Of a DNA stretch of 64,000 bases, positions 26,911-35,549 are shown piece by piece. The notes under the pieces are model-generated. The model saw nothing but the letters and a program-made list of their open reading frames with translations. It searched no databases and had not been told where the DNA came from. Each line of letters begins with the position of its first letter. Positions within the stretch are counted from its first letter, which is position 1. The stretch comes from Brevundimonas sp. MYb52 (GTDB lineage Bacteria > Pseudomonadota > Alphaproteobacteria > Caulobacterales > Caulobacteraceae), in contig NZ_PCPB01000003.1 of the NCBI RefSeq assembly GCF_002979535.1, forward strand, positions 62,001 to 126,000, read 5' to 3'. Position numbers and translations under genes: made by a program.

Positions 26911-26950
26911 GAAAAGCCCGTCGAGCTCCGCGCTCGGCGGGCTTTTCTTT
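26911..26950 (+). terminator. Rho-independent terminator after the oxidase subunit IV gene
   Basis: GAAAAGCCCG and CGGGCTTTTC flank a GC-rich interior and are followed by TTTTG. It lies about 34 nt after the subunit IV stop, separating that gene from pntAA. Confidence 0.9.
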
Positions 26951-27107
26951 TGAGGGTTGTGCAGCGGTGCGGCAAGATTTTGCCTTTGATCGTCGCTTGA
27001 TCAGGGTTCGGCGCAAGGAAATTACGCAGTTGCAGCAATTTCGGCTTTGACGCGCCCTTCTGCTTCGTCCTAACGTTCTGGCTCTGGGGGACTTGGGAGG
27101 GATTCGC

Positions 27108-28241
27108 TTGGCTGTCGCCATCGCCGTGACCCGCGAGCGCCGTGAAGGCGAAACGCGCTGCGCTGTAACGCCGGAGACGGTGAAGAAGCTGATCGCCCTG
27201 GGCGCGACCGTCTCGGTCGAGGCCGGGACGGGCATCGGCTCGTCCATTCCTGACGCCGACTACGCCGAGGCCGGGGCCATGGTGAAGCCCGACACCCGTG
27301 CGGTGCTGGACGGCGCCGACATCGTGCTGAAGGTGCGCGGCCCGACGGCGCAGGAGACGGCCGCGTTGAAGCCTGGCGCCATCGTCATCGCCATGCTGGA
27401 CGCCTATCGCGAGAAGGCTGCGGTCGAGGCGCTGAAGGGCGCCAACGCCACCGCCTTCGCCATGGAATTCGTGCCGCGCATCACCCGCGCCCAGGTCATG
27501 GACGTGCTGTCGTCCCAAGCCAATCTGGCCGGCTATCGCGCGGTGATCGAGGCGGCCTATGCCTTTGGCAAGGGCTTTCCGATGATGATGACGGCGGCGG
27601 GCACGGTCGCTCCGGCCAAGGTCTTTGTCATGGGCGTCGGCGTGGCGGGGCTGCAGGCCATCGCCACGGCCCGGCGTCTGGGGGCGGTGGTCACCGCCAC
27701 CGACGTGCGCCCGGCCACCAAGGAACAGGTCGAGAGCCTGGGCGCCAAGTTCCTGGCGGTCGAGGACGACGAGTTCAAGAACGCCCAGACGGCAGGCGGC
27801 TACGCCAAGCCCATGTCGCCGGAATACCAGGCCAAGCAGGCCGTCCTGACCGGCGAACACATCAAGAAACAGGACATCGTCATCACCACCGCCCTGATCC
27901 CCGGCCGCGCGGCGCCGGTGCTGGTCAGCGCCGAACAGGTGGCCTCGATGAAGCCGGGCTCGGTCCTGATCGATCTGGCGGTCGAGGCGGGCGGCAATGT
28001 CGCTGGCGCCAAGGCGGGCGAGGTCGTGACCACGGCGAACGGCGTGTCCATCGTCGGCTACACCAACCTGCCGGGCCGGATCGCCGCCGACGCCAGCGCC
28101 CTCTACGCCCGCAACCTCGCCGCCTTCGTTGGGTTGATGCTCAAGGACGGCGCGGTGACGCTGGATCTGGACGACGAAATCCTCAAGGCCGCTGTCGTAA
28201 CGCATGGCGGGGCCGTCGTACATGAAGGAGTGAAGGGCTGA
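27108..28241 (+). CDS. pntAA: NAD(P) transhydrogenase subunit alpha part 1
   Basis: The protein of about 377 residues is the NAD-binding domain I of the proton-translocating transhydrogenase. It has the alanine-dehydrogenase-like fold, with RRVxEGETR near the start, GVGVAGLQAIATARRLGA as the NAD Rossmann loop, and VIDLAVEAGGNV-type segments near the C terminus. TTG 27108 is preferred because GGGAGG lies 7 nt upstream. TTG 27093 is in frame earlier but has no such site. The stop overlaps the next start by one base. The split alpha subunit is typical of alphaproteobacteria. A GATTC site overlaps the start region. Confidence 0.94.
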   Translation: MAVAIAVTRERREGETRCAVTPETVKKLIALGATVSVEAGTGIGSSIPDADYAEAGAMVKPDTRAVLDGADIVLKVRGPTAQETAALKPGAIVIAMLDAYREKAAVEALKGANATAFAMEFVPRITRAQVMDVLSSQANLAGYRAVIEAAYAFGKGFPMMMTAAGTVAPAKVFVMGVGVAGLQAIATARRLGAVVTATDVRPATKEQVESLGAKFLAVEDDEFKNAQTAGGYAKPMSPEYQAKQAVLTGEHIKKQDIVITTALIPGRAAPVLVSAEQVASMKPGSVLIDLAVEAGGNVAGAKAGEVVTTANGVSIVGYTNLPGRIAADASALYARNLAAFVGLMLKDGAVTLDLDDEILKAAVVTHGGAVVHEGVKG

Positions 28242-28567
28242 TGGAACACGTCGATCCCACCGTCTTCCGCCTGGCCATCTTCGTGCTGGCCATCTTCGTC
28301 GGCTATTATGTGGTGTGGAGCGTGACGCCCGCCCTGCACACGCCGCTGATGGCCGTGACCAACGCCATTTCCAGCGTCATCATCGTCGGCGGTCTGATCG
28401 CCGCGGCGGCGCTCAGCCCCGAAGCGGCTGGGCCGAACGCCTGGATCGCCAAGGGGGCGGGCGTGGTCGCCGTGACCCTGGCCAGCGTCAACATCTTCGG
28501 CGGCTTCATGGTCACGCGACGGATGCTGGCCATGTACAAGAAGAAGGAAAGGCCCAAGGCCTCGTGA
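28241..28567 (+). CDS. pntAB: NAD(P) transhydrogenase subunit alpha part 2
   Basis: The 108-residue protein has three to four transmembrane helices with the characteristic PALHTPLMAVTNAISSVIIVG segment and NIFGGFMVTRRML, which form part of the proton channel (domain II). Its ATG overlaps the pntAA stop (TGATG). The last bases overlap the GTG start of the next gene by 4 nt, so translation is coupled along the operon. Confidence 0.95.
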   Translation: MEHVDPTVFRLAIFVLAIFVGYYVVWSVTPALHTPLMAVTNAISSVIIVGGLIAAAALSPEAAGPNAWIAKGAGVVAVTLASVNIFGGFMVTRRMLAMYKKKERPKAS

Positions 28568-28848
28568 TTTTCTCGCCTGTCCTGTTTGCTTTCTATGTCT
28601 CCTGGGCCGTCACCGGTCTGGGCGTGGCCCTGTGGATCTGGAGCTGGGTGCGGGTGAAGGACCCTATAGGCAAGCTGCGGTTTCAGGACTGCGGCGTGGT
28701 GCTGGTCTTCGCCGCTGTGCTGACCCGCATCGTCATCCAGGACCGCGAGATGACCGTCTTCGACTGGGCCATGATATTCCTGGGACCGCTGTTCATCGCC
28801 GCCGCTCTGTGGCGACTGTCCCGCACCCAAAGCCTGACCAAACGCTAA
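28564..28848 (+). CDS. Small membrane protein inside the pnt operon
   Basis: The 94-residue protein starts at GTG 28564, overlapping the pntAB stop (GTGA). It has three hydrophobic segments (about 5-25, 42-58 and 68-85), with KDPIGKLRFQDCG and TVFDWAMIFLGP between them. I recognise no family. Its position between transhydrogenase subunit genes suggests an assembly or accessory role for the complex, which is inference. The codon usage resembles its neighbours. Confidence 0.65.
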   Translation: MIFSPVLFAFYVSWAVTGLGVALWIWSWVRVKDPIGKLRFQDCGVVLVFAAVLTRIVIQDREMTVFDWAMIFLGPLFIAAALWRLSRTQSLTKR

Positions 28849-28859
28849 GAGTAATCGTG

Positions 28860-29237
28860 ATGAAAACCACCCTGATTTTCGCCGCCGTCCTGACCGCCGC
28901 CGTCGCCGCCTCGGGCGCCGCCTCGGCCCAGAAGACCGAAGAGGTCGGCCAGAACCCTTACGGCGGCCTGCACTGGTCCGTCGCCGCGCCGCAGGGCGCG
29001 ACCTGGGCGCTGCAATGCCAGTTCGCGCCGGTCACCATCCGCGGCATCCACATGAACCGCATCAACCATACCGGCACGGGCCACATGGCCGGACGCCTGC
29101 CCAGCGACAACGGCAGCTGCCGCGTGACCAAGACGGGCGGCCAGGGCGGCGTCGGCGTCGCTGTCGTCAAAAACGGGGTGGCGACCGCCGCCGGCACCAA
29201 CGACCCGGCCGCACCGGCCGTCGTCAACGTCTTCTGA
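28860..29237 (+). CDS. Small exported protein inside the pnt operon
   Basis: The 125-residue protein has a signal peptide (MKTTLIFAAVLTAAVAASGAASAQ). The mature domain is beta-rich with WALQCQFAPVTIRG and SCRVTKTGGQGGVGV, containing two Cys that could form a disulfide in the periplasm. No family is recognised. It lies 11 nt after the membrane-protein gene and 42 nt before pntB, so it is clearly inside the same operon. Confidence 0.6.
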   Translation: MKTTLIFAAVLTAAVAASGAASAQKTEEVGQNPYGGLHWSVAAPQGATWALQCQFAPVTIRGIHMNRINHTGTGHMAGRLPSDNGSCRVTKTGGQGGVGVAVVKNGVATAAGTNDPAAPAVVNVF

Positions 29238-29279
29238 TCTGAAATGACCGACTGACATGACCCTGGGGGAGGGGATCTG

Positions 29280-30701
29280 ATGAACGCATCCATAGCCGCG
29301 CTGGCCTATCTGGTCGCGGGGGTCCTGTTCATCCTCTCGCTCAGGGGCTTGTCCAGCCCCGAGACCAGCCGCCGGGGCAATACGCTCGGCATGATCGGCA
29401 TGGCTCTGGCCGTCGGCGTGACCCTGCTGACGCTGGGGACCTCCGGCGCGCTGGATATGATGACGCTGGCCCTGATCGGCGGCGGCGTCGTGGTCGGCGG
29501 CGGCGCGGGCACCCTGATCGCCAAGCGGGTGCCGATGACGGCCATGCCGCAACTGGTCGCGGCCTTCCACTCCCTGGTCGGTCTGGCCGCCTGTCTGGTG
29601 GCGGTCGGCGCCGTCTATGCCCCTGACGCCTTTGGCATCATGACGGCTGAGGGCGGCATCAAGACCCTGTCGATCGTCGAGCTGAGCCTCGGCGTCGCCA
29701 TCGGGGCCATCACCTTCACGGGATCGGTCATCGCCTTCGCCAAGCTGGACGGTCGGATGAGCGGATCGCCCATCATCCTGCCGGCGCGGCATCTGATCAA
29801 CATCGGCCTGGCCCTGGGTCTGGTCTTCCTGATCGGCGTCCTGATCGGCACCGGCGGCACGGCCATCTGGGCCTTCTGGGGCGTGTTCGCCATCGCGCTC
29901 ATTCTGGGTGCGACCCTGATCATCCCCATCGGCGGCGCTGACATGCCCGTCGTGGTGTCGATGCTGAACTCCTATTCCGGCTGGGCCGCAGCGGCGCTCG
30001 GCTTCACGCTGGAGAACATCGCCCTGATCATCACGGGCGCCCTGGTCGGGTCGTCGGGCGCCATCCTCAGCTACATCATGTGCAAGGGCATGAACCGCAG
30101 CTTCATCAGCGTCATTCTGGGCGGCTTCGGCGGCGGGGACGCGGCGGCGGCTGGCGGCTCGGGCGCGGTCGAGACCCGCCCCGTCAAGCAGGGCTCGGCC
30201 GAGGACGCCGCCTTCATCATGAAGAACGCGTCCAAGGTCATCATCGTCCCCGGCTACGGCATGGCGGTGGCCCAGGCCCAGCACGCGCTGCGCGAAATGG
30301 CCGACAAGCTGAAGGAGGAGGGCGTCGAGGTGAAGTACGCCATCCACCCCGTCGCGGGCCGGATGCCGGGCCACATGAACGTTCTGCTGGCCGAAGCCAA
30401 TGTTCCCTATGACGAGGTGTTCGAGTTGGAGGACATCAACTCCGAGTTCAGCTCGGCCGACGTGGCCTTCGTCATCGGCGCCAACGACGTCACCAACCCC
30501 GCCGCCAAGACCGACCCGCAATCGCCCATCTACGGCATGCCGGTGCTGGACGTGGAGAAGGCCGGCACGGTCCTCTTCATCAAGCGCGGCATGGCGGCGG
30601 GCTACGCCGGCGTCGAGAACGAGCTCTTCTTCCGCGACAACACCATGATGCTGTTCGCCGACGCCAAGAAGATGGTCGAGGGGATCGTGAAGGCGCTGTG
30701 A
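29280..30701 (+). CDS. pntB: NAD(P) transhydrogenase subunit beta
   Basis: The 473-residue protein has about nine transmembrane helices, then the cytoplasmic NADP-binding domain III. Visible family parts are VGGGAGTLIAKRVPMTAMPQLVAAFHS, PGYGMAVAQAQHALREMAD, the HPVAGRMPGHMNVLLAEANVPYDEV segment, and GANDVTNPAAKTDP. With PntAA and PntAB it uses the proton gradient to make NADPH from NADH. The gene end overlaps the next start (GTGA) by 4 nt. Confidence 0.97.
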   Translation: MNASIAALAYLVAGVLFILSLRGLSSPETSRRGNTLGMIGMALAVGVTLLTLGTSGALDMMTLALIGGGVVVGGGAGTLIAKRVPMTAMPQLVAAFHSLVGLAACLVAVGAVYAPDAFGIMTAEGGIKTLSIVELSLGVAIGAITFTGSVIAFAKLDGRMSGSPIILPARHLINIGLALGLVFLIGVLIGTGGTAIWAFWGVFAIALILGATLIIPIGGADMPVVVSMLNSYSGWAAAALGFTLENIALIITGALVGSSGAILSYIMCKGMNRSFISVILGGFGGGDAAAAGGSGAVETRPVKQGSAEDAAFIMKNASKVIIVPGYGMAVAQAQHALREMADKLKEEGVEVKYAIHPVAGRMPGHMNVLLAEANVPYDEVFELEDINSEFSSADVAFVIGANDVTNPAAKTDPQSPIYGMPVLDVEKAGTVLFIKRGMAAGYAGVENELFFRDNTMMLFADAKKMVEGIVKAL

Positions 30702-31141
30702 GGCTGAGGGTCCGATCTGGTCTCGCCCTGCTGCTGGTGGCCTCGGTCGCGGCCTGTTCGGCTATGATCCCGGTGCGCATCAGCGGCTCTCTGGAGCAGC
30801 CGATGGCGAGCTTCGGCGTTGACCCTGCGAAGCCCGAGAAGGCCTGCCTCGGCGGCCTAGCTGTGCTTGAGCTGTCCGACGCCATGATGCGGCCGGTCTG
30901 GTCTATCGAGGCGCGAGGCCGCGAGTGTCGCGACCTGAGGCAGGTCGTCTATGGCGAGGCGCCCGAGGGCTTCGAGACGACGGTGGCGCCAGCAGCGCTA
31001 AAGCCCGGCGTGCGCTACGCCGTCGTCGGCTACGGTCTGACCGGCGGACCGCTGAGCCGCGTCCCCTGGCGCGGCGGCGACGACTTCGTCTTTGAGAAGG
31101 GTCAGTGGCGGCCCGCGCCGCCTTTCGTCCCTGGCCGTTGA
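30698..31141 (+). CDS. Hypothetical lipoprotein after pntB
   Basis: The 147-residue protein starts at GTG 30698 inside the pntB stop. It has a signal ending at the lipobox VAAC (Cys near residue 20). The mature part has no recognised domain but contains an ExxGRECRD segment. It is translationally coupled to pntB, so it may be made together with the transhydrogenase. Whether it functions with it is not known. Confidence 0.6.
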   Translation: MRLRVRSGLALLLVASVAACSAMIPVRISGSLEQPMASFGVDPAKPEKACLGGLAVLELSDAMMRPVWSIEARGRECRDLRQVVYGEAPEGFETTVAPAALKPGVRYAVVGYGLTGGPLSRVPWRGGDDFVFEKGQWRPAPPFVPGR

Positions 31142-31193
31142 GTCCCGCCGCGAACACCGCCATCAAGACCCTGAAACCAGTAACGGGGCGGCC

Positions 31194-31604
31194 ATGACGG
31201 AGGAGGGGGAGATCGTGTTCAGCGCGGACGAGATCATCGCGAACCTGTCGCTCAGCCCCCATCCCGAGGGCGGGCATTTTCGGTCCATGGTGCGCGATCC
31301 GGGGCTGGCGGCCTGCGGCTCTGAAGCCGAGACGGTCTATCGTTTGCTGACGGCGGATGACGTTGACGACTGGCGCCCGGTCGAGGCGACCGAGATCTGG
31401 GCCTTTTACATGGGGGCGCCGCTGACGCTTGAGATCGTCACCGATCAGGGCTTGAGGCCCTTGGTGCTGGGACCGGATCAGCCGCAGATCGCCGCGCCCG
31501 CCGGGGCCTGGCGGCGGATGCGCAGTCAGGGCGACTGGAGCCTGGCCGCCTGTTCGACGGCGCCGGGCCTGGCGATCGAAGCGGTGGAGGCCCCCCATGT
31601 CTGA
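31194..31604 (+). CDS. DUF985 cupin-fold protein
   Basis: The 136-residue protein carries the DUF985 signature IIANLSLSPHPEGGHFR and the central YRLLTADDVDDWRPVEATEIWAFYMG. DUF985 proteins adopt a cupin-like barrel with unknown substrate. ATG 31194 was chosen because the preceding part of the frame overlaps the lipoprotein gene in another frame. Its stop overlaps the next gene's start by 8 nt. Confidence 0.8.
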   Translation: MTEEGEIVFSADEIIANLSLSPHPEGGHFRSMVRDPGLAACGSEAETVYRLLTADDVDDWRPVEATEIWAFYMGAPLTLEIVTDQGLRPLVLGPDQPQIAAPAGAWRRMRSQGDWSLAACSTAPGLAIEAVEAPHV

Positions 31605-32010
31605 GCCCAAGACCCAGCCGACCGACGCCTCGGTCGAGGATTTTCTTGCTGCGGCCGAACCGGCGCGGCGGCGTGAGGAGGGCCGCATCCTGTGCGCCCT
31701 GATGCAGGAGGTTACGGGCGAGGCGCCGGTCATGTGGGGGCCGTCCATCGTCGGTTTCGGCCGCTATACCTACGTTAACACGAGCAAGAAGCCCGCCGAC
31801 TGGCCGCGCATGGGCTTTTCGCCGCGCAAGGCGGCCCTGACCCTCTATCTGGCCTCGACGCCGGAGACGGAGGCGATGCTGAAGCGTCTGGGGCCGCATA
31901 CGACCAGTGTGGCCTGCCTCTACATCAAGCGTCTGGATCAGGTGGACATGGCCGTCCTTCGCGACCTCTGCATCGCCAGCCGGGACGAGATGAACCGCCG
32001 CTATCCCTGA
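31597..32010 (+). CDS. DUF1801 domain protein
   Basis: The 137-residue protein contains the DUF1801 pattern: SVEDFLAA near the N terminus, GEAPVMWGPSIVGFGRYTYV, and TPETEAMLKRLGPHTTSVACLYIKRLDQVD at the end. DUF1801 proteins share the YdhG-like fold and have no defined activity. It overlaps the cupin gene by 8 nt, so the two are coupled. Confidence 0.85.
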   Translation: MSEPKTQPTDASVEDFLAAAEPARRREEGRILCALMQEVTGEAPVMWGPSIVGFGRYTYVNTSKKPADWPRMGFSPRKAALTLYLASTPETEAMLKRLGPHTTSVACLYIKRLDQVDMAVLRDLCIASRDEMNRRYP

Positions 32011-32051
32011 TCCGCTTGCGACGCGCGCGGAGCCGCGTATAGCGGATGGCC

Positions 32052-33521
32052 ATGCGCACCTTCCTGATCGCCGCCGCCGCCGCCCTGTTGTCCGCCTGCG
32101 CCACGGCGCCGCTGACGGCCGTTGAAACCCCGGTGGAGGCGGTCGATCTGTTGCTGACCTCGGCCACGGTGGTCGACGTCGAGAAGGGGACGAGCACCCC
32201 CGATCAATTGGTGGCTGTGCGCGGCGGGGACATCGTCGCTGTCCTGCCCGAGGGCGAGGCCAGCCGTTATCGCGCCACGCGGACGCAGGACCTGGGCGAC
32301 CGCTATGTGATGCCGGGCCTGTGGGACATGCACGTTCACTTCGGCGGAGGCGAGGCCCTGATCGAGGAAAACGCAGAGCTGATGCCCCTCTATGTCGTCA
32401 ACGGCGTGGTTGCGGTCCGCGACGCGGCGGGCGATCTGGCGCAGCAGGTGCTGGACTGGCGCGACGCCCCGCCGACCCCCGACAGCCCCCGCATCTTCAC
32501 CTCCGGCCCCAAAATCGAGGGCATAGCCCCCGTCTGGAAGGGTGTGATCGAGACGGGTAGCGAGGCCGACGTGGACGCCGCCCTGGACCGTCTGCAGGCC
32601 CTGCGCGTCGACTTCGTCAAGATCACCGACAATACCCTGACGCCCGAGCTCTTCCTCTACGCCGTGCGCGAGGCGACGAAGCGGGGCATGAAGACCTCGG
32701 CCCACATCCCGGCCAGCATCACCGTTCTGGAGGCCGCCGAGGCCGGCCTGTCGTCGATCGAACACCTCGACTACGCCATGAAGGCCGGCTCGAAGGACGA
32801 GGCGGCCATCGCCGCCGACTATCTGGCGGGCAAGTACACCTATGCCCAGACCATGCGGCGCTACGCCGACACCTTTGACGTCGAGACGGCGCGGCGGGTC
32901 TATGCGCGGCTGAGGGCGCTGGGCACGGCGGTGTCGCCGACCCTCTATGGTTCGACCACGCTGGCCAACCTCGATCTGGACGACCACTCGCACGACGCCG
33001 GCCTGGCCTATGTCGGGCCGGGCATCCGCGCCACCTATGGCTGGCGTGTCGAGCGCGCGGCCAAGGCGACGCCGCAGCAGGTGGCCGACCGCCACTTCGT
33101 CAAGGACGTGACCGCCCGCACCCTGCCCATGCTGCGTGACGCGGGCGTGGTCATCCTGACCGGGACGGACGCGGGCTTCCTCAACTCGTTCAACTACCCC
33201 GGCTTCTCGCTGCACGACGAGCTGGAGCTTTACGTGAAGCTAGGCCTGACGCCGCGCGAGGCCCTAATGGGCTCGGTCGTGGACGGGCCGCGTTTCCTGA
33301 ACCAGGGCGCGCGCTATGGCGCCGTAGCGGCGGGCAAGTCGGCTGATCTGCTGGTGCTGGAGGCCGACCCCCTGGCCGACGTGTCGGCGACGCGTCGCAT
33401 CGCCGACGTGGTGCTGCGCGGTCGTCTGATCGACGCGGGCGAGCTGGAGCGGATGCGCGGCGACATCCGCGCCCGCGTCACGGCGCGCAACGCGGCCTTT
33501 ACGCCTTCGCCAGCTTCCTGA
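32052..33521 (+). CDS. Amidohydrolase family lipoprotein
   Basis: The protein of about 489 residues starts with a lipoprotein signal (AAAALLSAC). It carries the amidohydrolase metal motifs: HVHF (WDMHVHFGG), a carboxylatable Lys in FVKITDN, His in TSAHIPAS and SIEHLDYA, and the catalytic Asp in LTGTDAG. Exported members of this family act as imidazolonepropionase-like or organophosphorus/Xaa-Pro hydrolases. The exact substrate is unknown. ATG 32052 gives a compact signal, and ATG 32046 is two codons earlier. Its 3' end overlaps the convergent HdeD gene by 23 bp. Confidence 0.85.
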   Translation: MRTFLIAAAAALLSACATAPLTAVETPVEAVDLLLTSATVVDVEKGTSTPDQLVAVRGGDIVAVLPEGEASRYRATRTQDLGDRYVMPGLWDMHVHFGGGEALIEENAELMPLYVVNGVVAVRDAAGDLAQQVLDWRDAPPTPDSPRIFTSGPKIEGIAPVWKGVIETGSEADVDAALDRLQALRVDFVKITDNTLTPELFLYAVREATKRGMKTSAHIPASITVLEAAEAGLSSIEHLDYAMKAGSKDEAAIAADYLAGKYTYAQTMRRYADTFDVETARRVYARLRALGTAVSPTLYGSTTLANLDLDDHSHDAGLAYVGPGIRATYGWRVERAAKATPQQVADRHFVKDVTARTLPMLRDAGVVILTGTDAGFLNSFNYPGFSLHDELELYVKLGLTPREALMGSVVDGPRFLNQGARYGAVAAGKSADLLVLEADPLADVSATRRIADVVLRGRLIDAGELERMRGDIRARVTARNAAFTPSPAS

Positions 33522-34077
33522 CCCTGAAGGCGACCCAGATCAGCAGCAGGCCGAACAGCACGGCCCAGGCCGCGATCAGCCACAGCAGGCCCATGGCCCC
33601 CGCGCCCGGTGCGAAGACCAGGATCAGGCCGAAGATGACCGACAGGGCTCCGGCCAGGCCCAGGGACCATTCGTTGGGGATCTCCTTCCTCAGCCGGATG
33701 GCGCCGACGATTTCCAGCACGCCGCGCATGATCGACCAGAAGCCGATCAGATAGACCAGGACCAGGGCCGTCAGCCCCGGCCAGGCAAAGGCCAGTCCCC
33801 CGGCGATCAGGCTGGCGATCCCGCCAAGCGCCAGCCACCAGCGCGGGGCGACGCCGCCGCCGCGAATGGCCGCGATCAGGGCCAGGATTCCGTCCGCCAC
33901 GGCATAGATGCCATAGACGAGGACCAGGCTGACCAGGCTGATCCCCGGCCAGACGAAGGTGGCGACGCCGAAGGCGACGGCGATGATCCCGCGTAACAAC
34001 AGCAGCCACCAGGAACGGTGCAGGGCGGATTTGACGAAGCCTTCCAGCGAAGGCGCGGCGGTATGGGACGAAGACAC
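33499..34077 (-). CDS. HdeD family (DUF308) membrane protein
   Basis: The 192-residue protein has six transmembrane helices in repeated pairs (LLLRGIIAVAFGVATFVWPG, LVLVYGIYAVADG, FWSIMRGVLEIVGAIRLRKE, GALSVIFGLILVF). E. coli HdeD is linked to acid resistance at high cell density, but most homologues are uncharacterised. It is convergent with and overlaps the amidohydrolase gene, and stands alone on its strand. Confidence 0.85.
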   Translation of the reverse strand: MSSSHTAAPSLEGFVKSALHRSWWLLLLRGIIAVAFGVATFVWPGISLVSLVLVYGIYAVADGILALIAAIRGGGVAPRWWLALGGIASLIAGGLAFAWPGLTALVLVYLIGFWSIMRGVLEIVGAIRLRKEIPNEWSLGLAGALSVIFGLILVFAPGAGAMGLLWLIAAWAVLFGLLLIWVAFRVRKLAKA

Positions 34078-34170
34078 GGGAACCCCCTTGCGTGTTGATG
34101 GTCACGCTTGGCCAACGTCAGGTGACCGGCGGGGTTCCTGAAATGGGGCTAAAATGTGACATTGAACGTG

Positions 34171-34413
34171 TCAGGCCGCCATGCGCCAGTCAGCATGAGC
34201 GGCAGCGGCGGGCGCATGAAACTCGTCCCACAAAACGTCCTCGTCGGAATAGCGGCTGCTGGCCGAGGCGGAGATGACATCCACCACCTGTTCTTCCTGG
34301 CGGTCCCAGATGACGGCCAGATCGCCCTCGGCCTCGCACGGCACGATCATGTAGCGATCGGCGAAGGTCTTCTTGGCGGGCTTTTGAACCGTCGGGGTGC
34401 GGGCGAAGGCCAT
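34171..34413 (-). CDS. Small hypothetical protein
   Basis: The 80-residue protein has a basic N terminus (TPTVQKPAKKTFADRY) and an acidic middle (SRYSDEDVLWDEF). No signal, membrane segment or known domain is visible. It is divergent from the WYL regulator, whose start is about 94 nt away, so the regulator might control it. The coding prediction rests on frame length and codon use only. Confidence 0.45.
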   Translation of the reverse strand: MAFARTPTVQKPAKKTFADRYMIVPCEAEGDLAVIWDRQEEQVVDVISASASSRYSDEDVLWDEFHAPAAAAHADWRMAA

Positions 34414-34506
34414 GTCGTGATCTCCTGAAGCGATTGCCTCTTGCTGATGGTGAGAGGATGCGACAGCATTGCGTCAGTTTCGGACGTATGGCTGTGGAGA
34501 AGTTTC

Positions 34507-35496
34507 TTGAGGCACGACAAGGCGGCGATGGTCATCGATCTGGCGCGCGGCATGGCGGCCAGCGCCGAGGGGCTGACGCTGAACGAGATGGCGGGGCAAC
34601 TGCGGGTCGGGCGACGCACGGCCGAGCGGATGCGCGACGCCGTCCTGATGCTGTTCCCGCAGGTCGAGGAGATCAGCGATCCGCCCAGCAAGCGCTGGCG
34701 TATTCGCGGCGGTCTGTCCGCCTTTGAACAGGCCCCGACCGCGACCGAGATGCTGGAACTGACCAAGGCGGCGGCGGCCCTGCGCGCGGCGGGCGAACCG
34801 GCGCGGGCGGCGGCGCTGGAGGGGCTGGAGCGCAAGGTCAAGGCGGCCATGCGCTCGACCACCCTGAACCGCATGGCCCCCGATCTGGAGGCCCTGGTCC
34901 GGGCCGAGACCATCGCCGTCCAGGCCGGGCCGCGACCCACAGCCGATGAGACGGTCCTGGCTGAAATCCGCGGCGCGGTCCTGGCCGAACGGCCCCTCAG
35001 CTTCATCTACGCCCGACCGGGGGCCGAGGCGCGCAGTCGCAGCGTGGCCCCGTGCGGCCTGATGTTTGGGCGCGCCAACTATCTGGTGGCCGCGGATCGT
35101 GAGAGCGGACGCATTCAGACCTTCCGTCTGGATCGCATGAGCTCGGTCGAGGCGGGCGAGGGGACGGCGCGTCCGCCCGCCGACTTCGACCTGGCCGCCT
35201 TCGCCAGCCAGTCCTTCGGCATCTATCAGGACGAGATCGAGGAGGTGGTGCTGCGCATCGCCCCCGAGGGCGCGGCCGAGGCGCGCGGCTGGCGCTGGCA
35301 CCCGACCCAGGCCATTGAGGATCAGGCGGACGGTTCGGTCCTGGTTCGGTTCCGCGCCTCGGGGATGCGCGAACTGGCCTGGCACCTCTTCACCTGGGGT
35401 GACCAGGCGACCATCGAGGCGCCGCAGCGGCTGAAGGCGGTCATGGCCGGAGAGTTGGCTGCAGCTGCCCGCGCCCTGTCGCGGGCGCAATCCTGA
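34507..35496 (+). CDS. WYL-domain HTH transcriptional regulator
   Basis: The protein of about 329 residues has an N-terminal winged HTH (GLTLNEMAGQLRVGRRTAERMRD). The central WYL domain is seen in RPLSFIYARPGAEARSRSVAPCGLMFGRANYLVAAD, and a WCX-type C-terminal domain follows. WYL proteins sense ligands such as single-stranded DNA or nucleotides and control stress, defence or DNA-repair genes. TTG 34507 (MRHDKAAMV) is preferred because GGAG lies 8 nt upstream. The frame also opens at TTG 34441 and ATG 34528. No defence genes are nearby. Confidence 0.82.
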   Translation: MRHDKAAMVIDLARGMAASAEGLTLNEMAGQLRVGRRTAERMRDAVLMLFPQVEEISDPPSKRWRIRGGLSAFEQAPTATEMLELTKAAAALRAAGEPARAAALEGLERKVKAAMRSTTLNRMAPDLEALVRAETIAVQAGPRPTADETVLAEIRGAVLAERPLSFIYARPGAEARSRSVAPCGLMFGRANYLVAADRESGRIQTFRLDRMSSVEAGEGTARPPADFDLAAFASQSFGIYQDEIEEVVLRIAPEGAAEARGWRWHPTQAIEDQADGSVLVRFRASGMRELAWHLFTWGDQATIEAPQRLKAVMAGELAAAARALSRAQS

Positions 35497-35549
35497 GCAA
35501 TCGGTAAGCTGACGCCGCGCCGGTCGTGGCTATGTTCGAGCTGAACCGT

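Noticed and set aside
34507..35496. WYL regulator as part of a phage-defence island
   Set aside because: WYL proteins can regulate defence systems, but no nuclease, methylase, toxin or other defence gene lies nearby.
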